From assembly GCA_019637995.1 (NCBI GenBank), contig JAHBUQ010000001.1, positions 682,001 to 746,000 of the forward strand: DNA of 64,000 nucleotides, read 5' to 3'. Positions 56,401 to 64,000 of the stretch are shown in pieces. Numbering within the stretch: the first letter of the stretch is position 1; each line of letters begins with the position of its first letter. The notes beneath the pieces were generated by a model. The model was not told where the DNA came from. It worked only from the letters and a program-made list of their open reading frames with translations, and searched no databases. Made by a program: the position numbers and the translations under genes. The DNA is from Ignavibacteriota bacterium. Its GTDB lineage: Bacteria; Bacteroidota; Ignavibacteria; Kapaibacteriales; UBA2268.

Positions 56401-57116
56401 GTGCAACTGATGAATTGAGTGGACTTTATGAATATGACTTTCAGAATAAATGGCAAAATTTTTCAAGTGAGTTATCCGGAAAAAAAGTCAGCAAACTTAA
56501 ACAAATTGAGAATGGCGCAATCGCTTATCATAATAGTGGAATTTCGATATTATCGTCAGCAGGAATAATAAATCTTCAGCCGAATTTGCCTGCGAATTCT
56601 AACATATTTGATTTTTCTGTTAATAAGGCAGGTGAGATATTTTATGCTACAAATTTAGGTGTATTTGTGTTTGATTCAGATAATGTACTCATAAGAAATT
56701 ACAATTTAAATAATTCAAGTATTGTATCAAATATAAATCATTCTATAGATGTGAGCGATGACGGCAAAATTCTTATTGGTTCAAATAATGGAGTTACAGA
56801 AATAAGCCGAAGTTCGGCTGTAAGCGTTCGTAATAGTGATGCTATCTCAAAATTTAAATTATTAGGTGCTCATCCAAATCCTGTTCAAAATAATAGTGCA
56901 AATATTGTTTTAATATCAAACATTAACGGCGATGGTATTGTTAAAGTATTTGATTTAAGTGGGAAAGTATTACTTATTGGAACTCATGCTATTTACGAAG
57001 GATTTAATAAGCTTGTTTTAAACTTGAATTATGTTGATTCCAGATTATTATTTTATTCTGTATCAATAGAAAATGAAATTAAATTTGGGAAGATATTGAT
57101 TGACTATGAAAAGTAA
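53466..57116 (+). CDS. T9SS-secreted multidomain protein with a metzincin-type zinc motif
   Basis: About 1216 residues from ATG 53466, which gives a signal peptide (MNRIILTTFIIYLNIFFVANA) and has GGAG 7 bases upstream; the frame is open from GTG 53418. A Cys-rich spot CSSGCGC lies near residue 122. A region about 150-460 has alternating strand/helix pattern (IKIAIEVGGLLDWHA, IDILDFDGPIRR) like a TIM barrel. The motif HEVGHIYGGFDE (His643, His647, Asp653) fits HExxHxxGxxD of metzincin peptidases such as snapalysin, and SMMAS at about 688 may be the Met-turn. A beta-propeller-like region (about 830-1130) and a T9SS sorting domain follow. The peptidase role is inferred from the motif only; Glu644 would be catalytic. 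Confidence 0.65.
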   Translation: MNRIILTTFIIYLNIFFVANAVENNTFYGIVHDSELSTDDINSILRNHDFRVAVKIDSIIILKSKYEKQIIINKLDKISIFDKSRLDPELLSNNDLLNQIINYKVNPEYETEFLKEIESHNCSSGCGCIDNHNQKEISEKHSEIPIFQNLSGKRILMCYKNPWELYDTEQWKTVLENLDILKIYIGDINERVNEEKARALISSLINNNIKIAIEVGGLLDWHADKSEQSAEASFAQEFAAVEPLINLIKSISPDKSIDILDFDGPIRRMLFPNNKMQDYHTLKSAMDELFEVLTLWKDAIPDIEINLLTNFPNWAWGNTPAYFSIDGSSNGYGQYQSIMNELRMRNRDNKYKFNGLTIDNPFDYAIGIAQTNQPELIESVDWLKRIGELEKNARNLGMKVNMIFNSNGARSDSAYYTQTLKYIDLYLDSVGNPDGLWIQSWYDKPKYWLPEDEDYTMTNLVKNALPYKDIIIIDSNMTSEYMRGTSTAAIFFVNNTTAKNSGAPAWDLIKQNSAIANIAVNLAWWTDVAEAFGHDKSFEIQIYGYDNPVTQVDFDPTEGYTSLSSNDSKFQIPIMEKLGYINGNIIQRMRKFSHDLRNEKETDWAFCAFILEGSFSVRAHASLKGPSTVLTRGSTTNGFTFTHEVGHIYGGFDEYWEFDYAMIRSQQSRNGASNGNFHWRNYPVQPSMMASSFSGGISYYTAVHLGLAEKVKFTKVKVNPPEAIFEVSYSNSSNNFLTPTRYQGDVDFHWGEGMRIKLEALPNAFASNLIWESPKWSVSSSSIYEFTKNSTTPETINLDFQISDKPSEENYKYYHVGNALASPDIYSITSFGNFYGFGGSRGISVWDGSNRVILDYESPDGRTVAPRESRAGAVDDNGNFYFATTAGDVLAYEYGQKTQFLSSAGTSFRMVSKSMDETLWAGVGADGRGSKDEVSPSGLHYYSGDRFQVMRTDNSNIPSNHVSGLAINSNGNLLVSFFGATDELSGLYEYDFQNKWQNFSSELSGKKVSKLKQIENGAIAYHNSGISILSSAGIINLQPNLPANSNIFDFSVNKAGEIFYATNLGVFVFDSDNVLIRNYNLNNSSIVSNINHSIDVSDDGKILIGSNNGVTEISRSSAVSVRNSDAISKFKLLGAHPNPVQNNSANIVLISNINGDGIVKVFDLSGKVLLIGTHAIYEGFNKLVLNLNYVDSRLLFYSVSIENEIKFGKILIDYEK

Positions 57117-57198
57117 AAATTAAAGCATAAAGAGTGATATTGAAGCCAGACTTTTTAATTTAATAACCACTTAGGCACAAACTAACTCAATAAAAGTC

Positions 57199-57231
57199 AA
57201 AAAAAAAGCGTAGAGTTTTTGGCTCTACGCT
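57199..57231 (-). terminator. Terminator hairpin between convergent genes
   Basis: Stem AGCGTAGAG (57207-57215) with CTCTACGCT (57223-57231), perfect over 9 bp with a 7-nt loop. On the minus strand an A/T-rich tail gives TTTTTTTT (complement of the A run at 57199-57206). It ends the beta-helix / receptor operon and may also stop the plus-strand gene. Confidence 0.8.
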
Positions 57232-57272
57232 ATTTAAGTGATTAGTGAATATGTTGTTTGGGCAACAATTTC

Positions 57273-59312
57273 TTATCTGATAACATTAAGTTGTTTTGTT
57301 ACAACACCATTCATTGTTTGAATCTGAACAAAATAAGTACCATTTGCAAGGTCACGAACATCAATTGAGAATTCATAGAATCCCTGATTTTGTGAAAGCC
57401 CCTGTGCAATTGTATTTACTAAAGTGCCAGTTGTGTTGAACATTTTAATAGTAACAACTTCATCTTGTGGTAACTGATAGATGATAGATGAAACATTGTT
57501 GGCAGGATTGGGATAGATATTTACATCAAGAATCCACTGATGTCCTGTTTCCACTGAAGCAGGTGATTTTCTTTCATATAGTTTGTTGATTGGGTCGTAT
57601 TCAGCCCATGGTAAGTCCCAACGCTCAGCAATAACAGGACTGAAAGCACCACGGTAAGGAACTCTGTCGAAAAATGGGTCGTCAATTTTCACAACATCAT
57701 TACCATTTGTGAATGATGCATTATTCAGGTAATTTGCATTTGATAGAGGTACTGCATTGAATGCATTGCCAACATAAAAAGGATTTGAAAGAGCTGCATT
57801 ATTTGGTGTTGAAACATCAGCATAGTTGTTATAAGCAGCAGTTTCAAGCCAGTTTGCAGGAATACCCGGAGTTGTTCCGTCAAGTCTTAAAGTTTGTCCT
57901 TTTATACCGAACATACTGTTATTTCTGAACAATAATGAATCGCGTGAAGCAGCAAGCTGACCTTGTGCTGATAAAATTTCAATACCGCGGGGCCAACCGG
58001 CAATTACTGAATTAAATATAGAAGTACGCGCATTACGACGAATCTGAGCTGCAGCACCAAATCTTGTATGATAAGTATTTGGAGCGGCGCCTGTAGCAGA
58101 AGCAGTCCAGCTTGTATCTTGCAATGGACCAATTGCCGTTACATTCGAGAATACAGGAGATGTAAGAGGCAAATTATAATTTCCTGATGAGTTATTATCA
58201 GTTTCCCAAGTTTGTGATGTTGATACGTCTGCACGGTCTTTATGCCTTTGCGTCAATGCAAACTGAATTCTTCCACTGAAACCATTGTCGCAATCCAAGT
58301 CATCATCAAGAGTACCTGTTGCAATAAGGTATTTAGCATCAGCAGTACCACCGAACCATTCGTAAGCATCGTCATTTGCATAGCTTACGTGGATATGACT
58401 AAAGAAAGTACCACGTCCAACGCCGCCCATTGTCAAAGAGTTTAATTCCTGATTAGGAGCGGCGGCAATACCTGCAAATTCAATTCTTAAATATTCATAA
58501 TGTCCACTATTATCGTTGTCATCAGGATTATCTTTTCCACCGAACCAGCCACGCACACCTGCTGCATCGGCAATACCACCTTCTAACTGAGCTTCACCGC
58601 CCGGATGATTTGTTGATGCTTTACCGCAAATAAGCAAGCCACCCCAGTCTCCACCACGTCTTTGTCCGGGAGCTGCAGAACTTGTCATAACGATTGGGTC
58701 TTCTTTTGTACCTCTTGCGAATAATTTACCACCACGATTAACACAGATTGCTGAGTTCTGTCCTACTGTATCACCAATTATTATTGTACCGCGTTGAATG
58801 TGTAATTCACCACCATCATCAACATATACATAACCGTCAAGACCATAAATTTTAGTTCTTGAAAGAAATACTTTACCCTGAATAGGGTCTTTCAAAACTG
58901 AGTCAGGAGCTGTTACCTGTGGCTGTTCGATTGTAAACGGATTGTCGTTTCTATCCTGAACTGCTTCATTGAGAGTGCCGTCAGGATTGACAAGTATCAT
59001 TCTGACATAACCGGAAGTTGTAGCAACAGCCGGAGTACGGAAGCCACCTGCATATCGGCCACGACGAGCCGCTGAGTCAAGAATATTTGAAGCAGCCGGA
59101 AGATTAGTCCAAGGACCATCTGCAGATGTAGCAAACTGGAATGTCCAGCGGGCACCTAAAGTTCCGGTAGTATCCCATACCAAGTCAATAGAAACACCAG
59201 GGCGATATACTTCACCGCCGGCAGGGTTTATCAGTCTTACAGAAGTTGGCTGTGAATAAGCCACAAGCGTTACAGCAAAAAATGCTATTACAAAGAGAAA
59301 AATACGATTCAT
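57273..59312 (-). CDS. T9SS-secreted beta-helix protein paired with a TonB-dependent receptor
   Basis: A 679-residue protein with a signal peptide (ends VAYSQ). A short Ig-like domain of about 80 residues follows (LINPAGGEVYRPGVSIDLVW). A long repetitive region with GGELHIQRGTIIIGD, GGKLFARGTKEDPIVMTS and GGDWGGLLICGKA then looks like a right-handed beta-helix. A T9SS sorting domain closes it (VNIYPNPANNVSSIIY, LANGTYFVQIQTMNG). Proteins of this form are common next to TonB receptors in Bacteroidota and are sometimes mislabelled as transporters. It is encoded 46 bases after the receptor, so the two are probably one uptake unit. Substrate unknown. Confidence 0.75.
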   Translation of the reverse strand: MNRIFLFVIAFFAVTLVAYSQPTSVRLINPAGGEVYRPGVSIDLVWDTTGTLGARWTFQFATSADGPWTNLPAASNILDSAARRGRYAGGFRTPAVATTSGYVRMILVNPDGTLNEAVQDRNDNPFTIEQPQVTAPDSVLKDPIQGKVFLSRTKIYGLDGYVYVDDGGELHIQRGTIIIGDTVGQNSAICVNRGGKLFARGTKEDPIVMTSSAAPGQRRGGDWGGLLICGKASTNHPGGEAQLEGGIADAAGVRGWFGGKDNPDDNDNSGHYEYLRIEFAGIAAAPNQELNSLTMGGVGRGTFFSHIHVSYANDDAYEWFGGTADAKYLIATGTLDDDLDCDNGFSGRIQFALTQRHKDRADVSTSQTWETDNNSSGNYNLPLTSPVFSNVTAIGPLQDTSWTASATGAAPNTYHTRFGAAAQIRRNARTSIFNSVIAGWPRGIEILSAQGQLAASRDSLLFRNNSMFGIKGQTLRLDGTTPGIPANWLETAAYNNYADVSTPNNAALSNPFYVGNAFNAVPLSNANYLNNASFTNGNDVVKIDDPFFDRVPYRGAFSPVIAERWDLPWAEYDPINKLYERKSPASVETGHQWILDVNIYPNPANNVSSIIYQLPQDEVVTIKMFNTTGTLVNTIAQGLSQNQGFYEFSIDVRDLANGTYFVQIQTMNGVVTKQLNVIR

Positions 59313-59358
59313 CGGAAAATAATCCTATAAAATTTAAACAAAAAAGAAAAATAATTTC

Positions 59359-62226
59359 TTAATTCAGGCGGTATCCAAGGCTCAAGCCTATAGTAGTACC
59401 GCGTAAGTTTGATGCAAATGTTCTACCACCCTGTTCCCAGATTAAATGCTGATTAAGAAGGTCGCGAACAATTAGTTTCAAATCCATTTTATTATTGAAA
59501 ACCGGTTGGGATATTGATAAGTCAATAATATCTCTTGGCATTTCATAAATATGTGGGTCTTCAAAATCATACATTCCAACTAAAGCAACCTGCATAATTC
59601 TTCTGCCATAAGTATTGTATGCAAGGTTAATAGATGTTTGTGTTTCTGGGTTAAGATAGAATATTCCAAGATTTAAAGAATAAGGTGATTGTCCCCACAT
59701 AGATCTTGTATCAACTGCGTTACCTTGCTTTACTGTAATTTCAGAATTAATCAAAGAAAGGTTTACGTTTAATGCAAAATGTCTTAAAGCATTACTTATA
59801 AAACTAAAACTTTTTCTTAACTCAAGTTCAACTCCATAATTTATCGCACTACCTTCAGCATTTGCAAAAGATTTACCTAATTCACTTTGAAGTGGTTGAA
59901 TAGTTTCTTCGATAGCATTTTCAAAATTTTTGTAAAATGCACTTACAGAAATTACTTCACCAGGGTTAGGGAATATTTCATATCTTAAGTCGTAATTTTG
60001 AATTAATGTTCTTTGGAGATTTGGATTACCAAATACCAAAATTGTATTAACGAAATCATAGAATGCAAATGGTGCCAATTCTCTTAATGATGGTCTTGAA
60101 AGAGTTTGAGTAGCAGAAGCTCTGATATTGCTTTTATCATTTAATCTCCACATCAAGTTAAGTGAAGGCAAGAAATCCTGAAAATGATTAACTGTATTAA
60201 CAAGTTCATCATTAACATCAAAAGTATTCATAATTTGGCGGCTGTCTTCATAGCGTACACCACCAATGAATCTTAAACTTTCGCTTCCTAATTCAAAGGG
60301 AACGTCAAGCATTAAATACCCGGCAACAAGCTCTTCATCTGCTTTGTATGAGTCGCTAAGTTTGGTTTCTTCACCAATTCTTAAACCGTCTTCCACTCTG
60401 AAATTTTCACTTGCAAATAGCAATTGTGGATTTTCATAATCATTCATCAATGCTTCAATATCTGGATTCAACCATTGACCCGTTGGTGGAGGAATTACAG
60501 TAAGTGAGCGTGCTCCGAAATCTCTGTCTTTAAATTCTGCCAAAGTTCCAAATTTTAATTTAATTGAACTCGTAAGTGGTAATGTGAAGTCAATTTTACC
60601 TGAAAATGTATTATCAATCATATCTGAGAAAAATCTTCCAACTCTTCCTCCATCACCTTGCTCAGTTTGAAGTAGCTGAATGAAGTATGGTGTATTGGGG
60701 TCAAATTCTAAATCATAAAGCTGTCTGTCATAACGTACTTTTCTGAAATCCGGTTCGTAGCGGTTTGCGTATGAATAGCCTGTATTCCATTCGATAAGCA
60801 TATTTCCGAAACTTAGTGCGTGCTCTCCACCAAGCTGAGTAGAAAAGATCTCTTTCTCAACATACTGAGTTGAAAAGTTTCTGTAATCAATAAACTGATA
60901 AGCACTGTCCTGACCGTGAAGTGATACTGTCTCGTCATCAGCAGAGCGATTATAAACATTTCTGAAACTTATTGATGATGATGTACCAAATTTATAAGCC
61001 ATATTAACCAATCCGCCCATACTTACCGAGCGTGTTGCCTGAGTTCCATTTGAGCGAAAGAATGTACTTCCGTCAGCCATTAAAGCGTTTCTTTGTATAT
61101 CATTAATACCAAAGGTTTGTCCCCAGTTAACAGAACTTAAAATTCCAAATTCATTTCCAAATAATGTAAATAGATCAGAATAGTTTAATCCAATGCTTGA
61201 ATTTGAAAGTGCTCCGACAGTTGAGGGATTTTGCTGCCAGATATTATTATTGAAAGATTGAAGCATACCTTCATATCTGTCTCTTGCACCTGTTTGGTCA
61301 GCAGGATTCAAAGCGGCAGTTCTGAGAGCATCCAGCTCACGGCGAGTAGATGGTACAGAAGATGGAAGTGCTCTTGTTCCGTCATCCCAACCGAGCCAGT
61401 CAGTTGCACCGCCTGCAGTTTGGAGAAACTTATTTCCTTTCAACGTTGTATTGGTGTTGTAAGAATTTGAATAAGAGACCTTAAAGGAATGACCATCAGG
61501 GAAATCCACAGTATTTAACTGAACCAATCCCCCTGCAAAGTTACCCGGAAGGTCTGGGGTGAATGATTTAGCAATATTCACATTCTGAAGGAATTCCGAC
61601 GGAAACATATCGAAAGCAAAAGCTTTCTTATCCGGCTCTGTTGAGCTTAGTGAAGCACCGTTAAGCGTTGTATTGCTGTAACGTTCGCTCGAACCTCGCA
61701 CAAACACAAACTTGTTATCTACAAGTGTTACACCGGATACTCTCTTTAGAGACTGTCCGGCATCTGAGTCGGGGAGACGTGACATTTCCTGTTGACTTAT
61801 ACCATCACTCACCTGAGCTGCATTTTTGCGTACAGCTAATATTGCAGATTCATTATCATTAATTCGTCTTGCTTCTACATAAACTTCTTCTGTTGTTTTC
61901 TTTTCAAGACCTAAAACTATTTTCCCAATTGAAGTCGCTTTGCCTTGTACTACAATAACATCTGCAAGTTCTCTGGGGAGATAACCAACAAAACTAATTT
62001 TTATATTGTATTTACCTTCCGGCAAATTTTTAATTTTAAAATCACCTTTAACATCTGAAAAACCGCCTAATTTAGTTCCAATAACAGTTACTGTAGCGCG
62101 ACGTAAAGGTTCTCCGGTTTCTTCATCAATGATTTGACCGGTAATTTCACCATTTGATTGTGAAAAGGATGTACTAAATAGTACCAACATTAATAGTAAG
62201 CCTAAGGCATATACCTTACTTTTCAA
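59359..62226 (-). CDS. TonB-dependent receptor with CarboxypepD_reg-like N-terminus
   Basis: A 955-residue outer-membrane receptor. A signal peptide is followed by a carboxypeptidase-regulatory-like domain (GEITGQIIDEETGEPLRRAT), a plug domain (SRLPDSDAGQSLKRVSGVTL, VFVRGSSERYSNTTLNG) and a large barrel with typical strands (FIGGVRYEDSRQIMNTF, SLPSLNLMWRLNDKSNIRAS). The start is TTG 62226, supported by GGAGGA about 7 bases upstream. It brings a ligand across the outer membrane with TonB energy; no SusD gene is next to it, so it is not a standard SusCD glycan system. The ligand is unknown. Confidence 0.9.
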   Translation of the reverse strand: MKSKVYALGLLLMLVLFSTSFSQSNGEITGQIIDEETGEPLRRATVTVIGTKLGGFSDVKGDFKIKNLPEGKYNIKISFVGYLPRELADVIVVQGKATSIGKIVLGLEKKTTEEVYVEARRINDNESAILAVRKNAAQVSDGISQQEMSRLPDSDAGQSLKRVSGVTLVDNKFVFVRGSSERYSNTTLNGASLSSTEPDKKAFAFDMFPSEFLQNVNIAKSFTPDLPGNFAGGLVQLNTVDFPDGHSFKVSYSNSYNTNTTLKGNKFLQTAGGATDWLGWDDGTRALPSSVPSTRRELDALRTAALNPADQTGARDRYEGMLQSFNNNIWQQNPSTVGALSNSSIGLNYSDLFTLFGNEFGILSSVNWGQTFGINDIQRNALMADGSTFFRSNGTQATRSVSMGGLVNMAYKFGTSSSISFRNVYNRSADDETVSLHGQDSAYQFIDYRNFSTQYVEKEIFSTQLGGEHALSFGNMLIEWNTGYSYANRYEPDFRKVRYDRQLYDLEFDPNTPYFIQLLQTEQGDGGRVGRFFSDMIDNTFSGKIDFTLPLTSSIKLKFGTLAEFKDRDFGARSLTVIPPPTGQWLNPDIEALMNDYENPQLLFASENFRVEDGLRIGEETKLSDSYKADEELVAGYLMLDVPFELGSESLRFIGGVRYEDSRQIMNTFDVNDELVNTVNHFQDFLPSLNLMWRLNDKSNIRASATQTLSRPSLRELAPFAFYDFVNTILVFGNPNLQRTLIQNYDLRYEIFPNPGEVISVSAFYKNFENAIEETIQPLQSELGKSFANAEGSAINYGVELELRKSFSFISNALRHFALNVNLSLINSEITVKQGNAVDTRSMWGQSPYSLNLGIFYLNPETQTSINLAYNTYGRRIMQVALVGMYDFEDPHIYEMPRDIIDLSISQPVFNNKMDLKLIVRDLLNQHLIWEQGGRTFASNLRGTTIGLSLGYRLN

Positions 62227-62449
62227 AATAAATCCTCCGATAATTATATAATATTGCTAAAACCATTCAATACAAAAATGCAACTTTAGTATGAAGTATT
62301 AATAAATGATATGTTAAGAATGAGTTAAATTGAATTTTGTTGAAAACTGTAATTTAATTTTTACTGAGAATAATTTATTTCAAAACTAATCTGAATTATA
62401 TTCGTATTATATTAAATATTATGTCAAACTAATTCAATCTTCAAAATTT

Positions 62450-63328
62450 ATGAAAAAACTTATTATACTACTTACTGTTTTGCTGCTTTTAACAGCAGTT
62501 GATTCAAATGCTCAGCTTTTGACTAAATTCAAAGCAAAAGCCGGATACGCAAAAGCCATTGATTTTGGTAAGTCAACCTTGAATATGGCTAATCCTAAGA
62601 TTCAATTCATGGGTACTTTTAATCAATCAATTGATTTTAATGGGTTCGACGTAACAATCGAAATTGATATGAATAACGGGAGTGCTACCGGTTGGGCTTA
62701 TGTTTTAGTTGATGGTGATTCTGAATCTTCATCTGCAGTGTTTATCGTCAAGCCCATAATCGGTGATTTTCTTACATTTGAAATTCCAGGTTTGAGTTTA
62801 GATGATTTTGATATTGAGTTGGGTGATGGTGTTACAATTGATGATTACAACTGGATGGATAGCGATGCAATGATGACAAGACTAAATACAAACAGTGATT
62901 TCGCTGATTTTTATTCTCAATACCAACCTTTTGAGCAGATTTTTGTCGTTCTTTTTGTAGGACTAAATCCATTAAATATGGAAGTAGAGCCGCTTTGGGC
63001 TATCAGTATGACAAAAGGTGATATTTTTAGAAATTGTGCAGTTCAGGCAGTAACAGGCGATGTTTTTTGCTCAGAGATTCTTACCTCTGTAAAAGATTTA
63101 ATTTCTAATAATATTGAAATTTATCCAAACCCGACAGATGACTTTTTGATTTTTAACAATACAGAATTTGGGGAAAATACGCTTATAACTGTTTTCGATT
63201 TATTTGGGCGGGAATTAATTCGTCATAATGCTATATCCGGTGCTAATTCAGTTGATGTTTCGAAACTCAATCCCGGAGTTTACACAATAAGAGTAAATAA
63301 CTCATTTTCTAAATTTGTAAAGAGATAA
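62450..63328 (+). CDS. T9SS cargo protein, unknown passenger
   Basis: A 292-residue protein with a signal peptide (MKKLIILLTVLLLLTAVDSNA). A passenger of about 190 residues rich in Asp and aromatic residues follows (NGFDVTIEIDMNN, GLSLDDFDIELGDGV), which I do not recognise. The last 80 residues are a T9SS sorting domain (IEIYPNPTDDFLIFN, VFDLFGRELIRH, NPGVYTIRV). Two Cys near the linker (NCAVQAV, VFCSEI) may form a disulfide. It is divergent from the TonB receptor and immediately upstream of an RlmL-like gene. Confidence 0.75.
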   Translation: MKKLIILLTVLLLLTAVDSNAQLLTKFKAKAGYAKAIDFGKSTLNMANPKIQFMGTFNQSIDFNGFDVTIEIDMNNGSATGWAYVLVDGDSESSSAVFIVKPIIGDFLTFEIPGLSLDDFDIELGDGVTIDDYNWMDSDAMMTRLNTNSDFADFYSQYQPFEQIFVVLFVGLNPLNMEVEPLWAISMTKGDIFRNCAVQAVTGDVFCSEILTSVKDLISNNIEIYPNPTDDFLIFNNTEFGENTLITVFDLFGRELIRHNAISGANSVDVSKLNPGVYTIRVNNSFSKFVKR

Positions 63329-63329
63329 A

Positions 63330-64000
63330 TTGAAAGAATTTAATGACAGTTTTGGTATGATAGCCAAAACATTTCAAGGTTTTGAAACTATCCTTGCCGA
63401 TGAGATTTCAGCTCTTGGAGGCAGGGATATATTAATTTTAAACCGAGCTGTTAAATTTAATGGTGACCTGAAACTGTTATATAAGGCAAATCATTTGCTA
63501 AGAACAGCTCTGAGAGTAATTATTCCAATTGATGATTTTGAAGTTCGTAACGAAGATGACTTGTATAAAAATGTCAAAAAAGTCAACTGGAATAATTATA
63601 TAACGCCAAATAAAACTCTTGCTGTTGATAGTAGCATAAACTCCTCACCTTTTAATCATACAAATTTTGTTGCCCTTAAAGTAAAAGATGCTATCGTTGA
63701 CAGGATAAGAGAGGAACATGGCTCAAGACCCAGTATAGACACGAAATCACCTGATTTGATGGTTAATGTTCATATTTTTAAAAATGAGTGTACAATTTCA
63801 CTTGATTCTTCAGGAAGCAGTCTGCACAAGCGCGGATACAGACAGTCTCAAACTGATGCACCGCTTAATGAGGTCTTAGCAGCCGGTCTTATACTTTTAA
63901 CAGACTGGAAGGCTGATGTTGATTTCTATGACCCAATGTGCGGCTCGGGAACTTTTACCACAGAAGCATTCAGTATTGCATCCGGCAAACCACCCAGAAC
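63330..64000 (+). CDS. rlmL: THUMP-domain RNA methyltransferase, RlmL-type (5' part; runs off the window)
   Basis: A frame open to the window end, beginning at TTG 63330, one base after the previous stop; ATG 63357 is an alternative. It encodes MIAKTFQGFETILADEISAL, LYKANHLLRTALRV, a THUMP domain, and then the start of the methyltransferase: TDAPLNEVLAAGLILLTDW and DPMCGSGTFTTEAF, the AdoMet-binding DPxCGSGT motif. This matches the N-terminal (m2G2445-type) half of RlmL, or the short YpsC form found in Bacteroidota. It methylates 23S rRNA. The rest is outside the window. Confidence 0.88.
   Translation, partial: MKEFNDSFGMIAKTFQGFETILADEISALGGRDILILNRAVKFNGDLKLLYKANHLLRTALRVIIPIDDFEVRNEDDLYKNVKKVNWNNYITPNKTLAVDSSINSSPFNHTNFVALKVKDAIVDRIREEHGSRPSIDTKSPDLMVNVHIFKNECTISLDSSGSSLHKRGYRQSQTDAPLNEVLAAGLILLTDWKADVDFYDPMCGSGTFTTEAFSIASGKPPR

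Noticed and set aside
1-64000. CRISPR arrays, tRNA or rRNA genes, insertion sequences
   Set aside because: I looked through the intergenic stretches and saw no regularly spaced repeats, no cloverleaf pattern and no transposase or integrase frame.

Overview
The window is AT-rich DNA (roughly one third G+C by eye) from a bacterium of the Bacteroidota/Chlorobiota (FCB) group. Three things point there. At least eight proteins end in a type IX secretion (T9SS) sorting domain, alongside a PorU-like C25 sortase and a PorV/PorQ-like barrel. There is a TonB-dependent receptor with an N-terminal CarboxypepD_reg-like domain. Lipid A and OmpH genes of the usual arrangement are also present. The flagellar regulators flhF, flhG and fliA are present too. 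They are absent from typical gliding Bacteroidetes, so Ignavibacteria, Kapabacteria or a neighbouring lineage is the best guess (inference from gene content only; there is no rRNA in the window). Several genes use TTG or GTG starts, some with a good Shine-Dalgarno sequence.

Layout. 1-12.3 kb, mostly minus strand: the 5' part of tadA; an OlsF-like double acyltransferase; a TPR protein; thrS (plus); an MDR oxidoreductase; a shortened OmpH paralogue; a PorV/PorQ-like barrel with a small T9SS cargo; a membrane acyltransferase coupled to the nfnAB transhydrogenase pair. 12.3-21 kb: two convergent paralogous barrel genes, a large BNR-repeat T9SS protein, a Kelch-like T9SS protein, and a barrel gene coupled to a small basic lipoprotein-sized secreted protein. 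21.3-31.4 kb: MDR oxidoreductase, purB, lpxD, ompH and the very large porU, all minus.

31.7-38.6 kb is a tight plus-strand operon: flhF, flhG, a small membrane protein, fliA, an HDOD protein, a histidine-kinase-like protein that lacks the phospho-accepting His, and a membrane TPR protein. It looks like a control module for flagellar placement and late flagellar transcription. 38.7-43.4 kb: rnr, an MlaF-like ATPase, a membrane protein and mnmA. 43.4-53.3 kb holds a DUF1338 (2-oxoadipate dioxygenase type) gene and, separately, the two halves of the saccharopine route of lysine breakdown. Between them lie a T9SS propeller protein, a small array of two decayed VapBC-like toxin-antitoxin modules, and an NSS symporter with its tiny MetS subunit.

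53.4-64 kb: a 1216-residue T9SS protein with a metzincin motif, a beta-helix T9SS protein paired with a TonB-dependent receptor, another T9SS protein, and the start of an RlmL-type RNA methyltransferase.

The most unusual region is 45.7-47.2 kb. A 24-nt sequence that encodes the last residues and stop codon of a T9SS gene recurs twice more, so that the repeats flank each of two toxin-antitoxin modules. Both PIN-domain toxins are broken, one by a frameshift and one by an in-frame stop. Second in interest are the kinase-dead-looking sensor in the flagellar regulator operon and the metzincin in a secreted multidomain protein.
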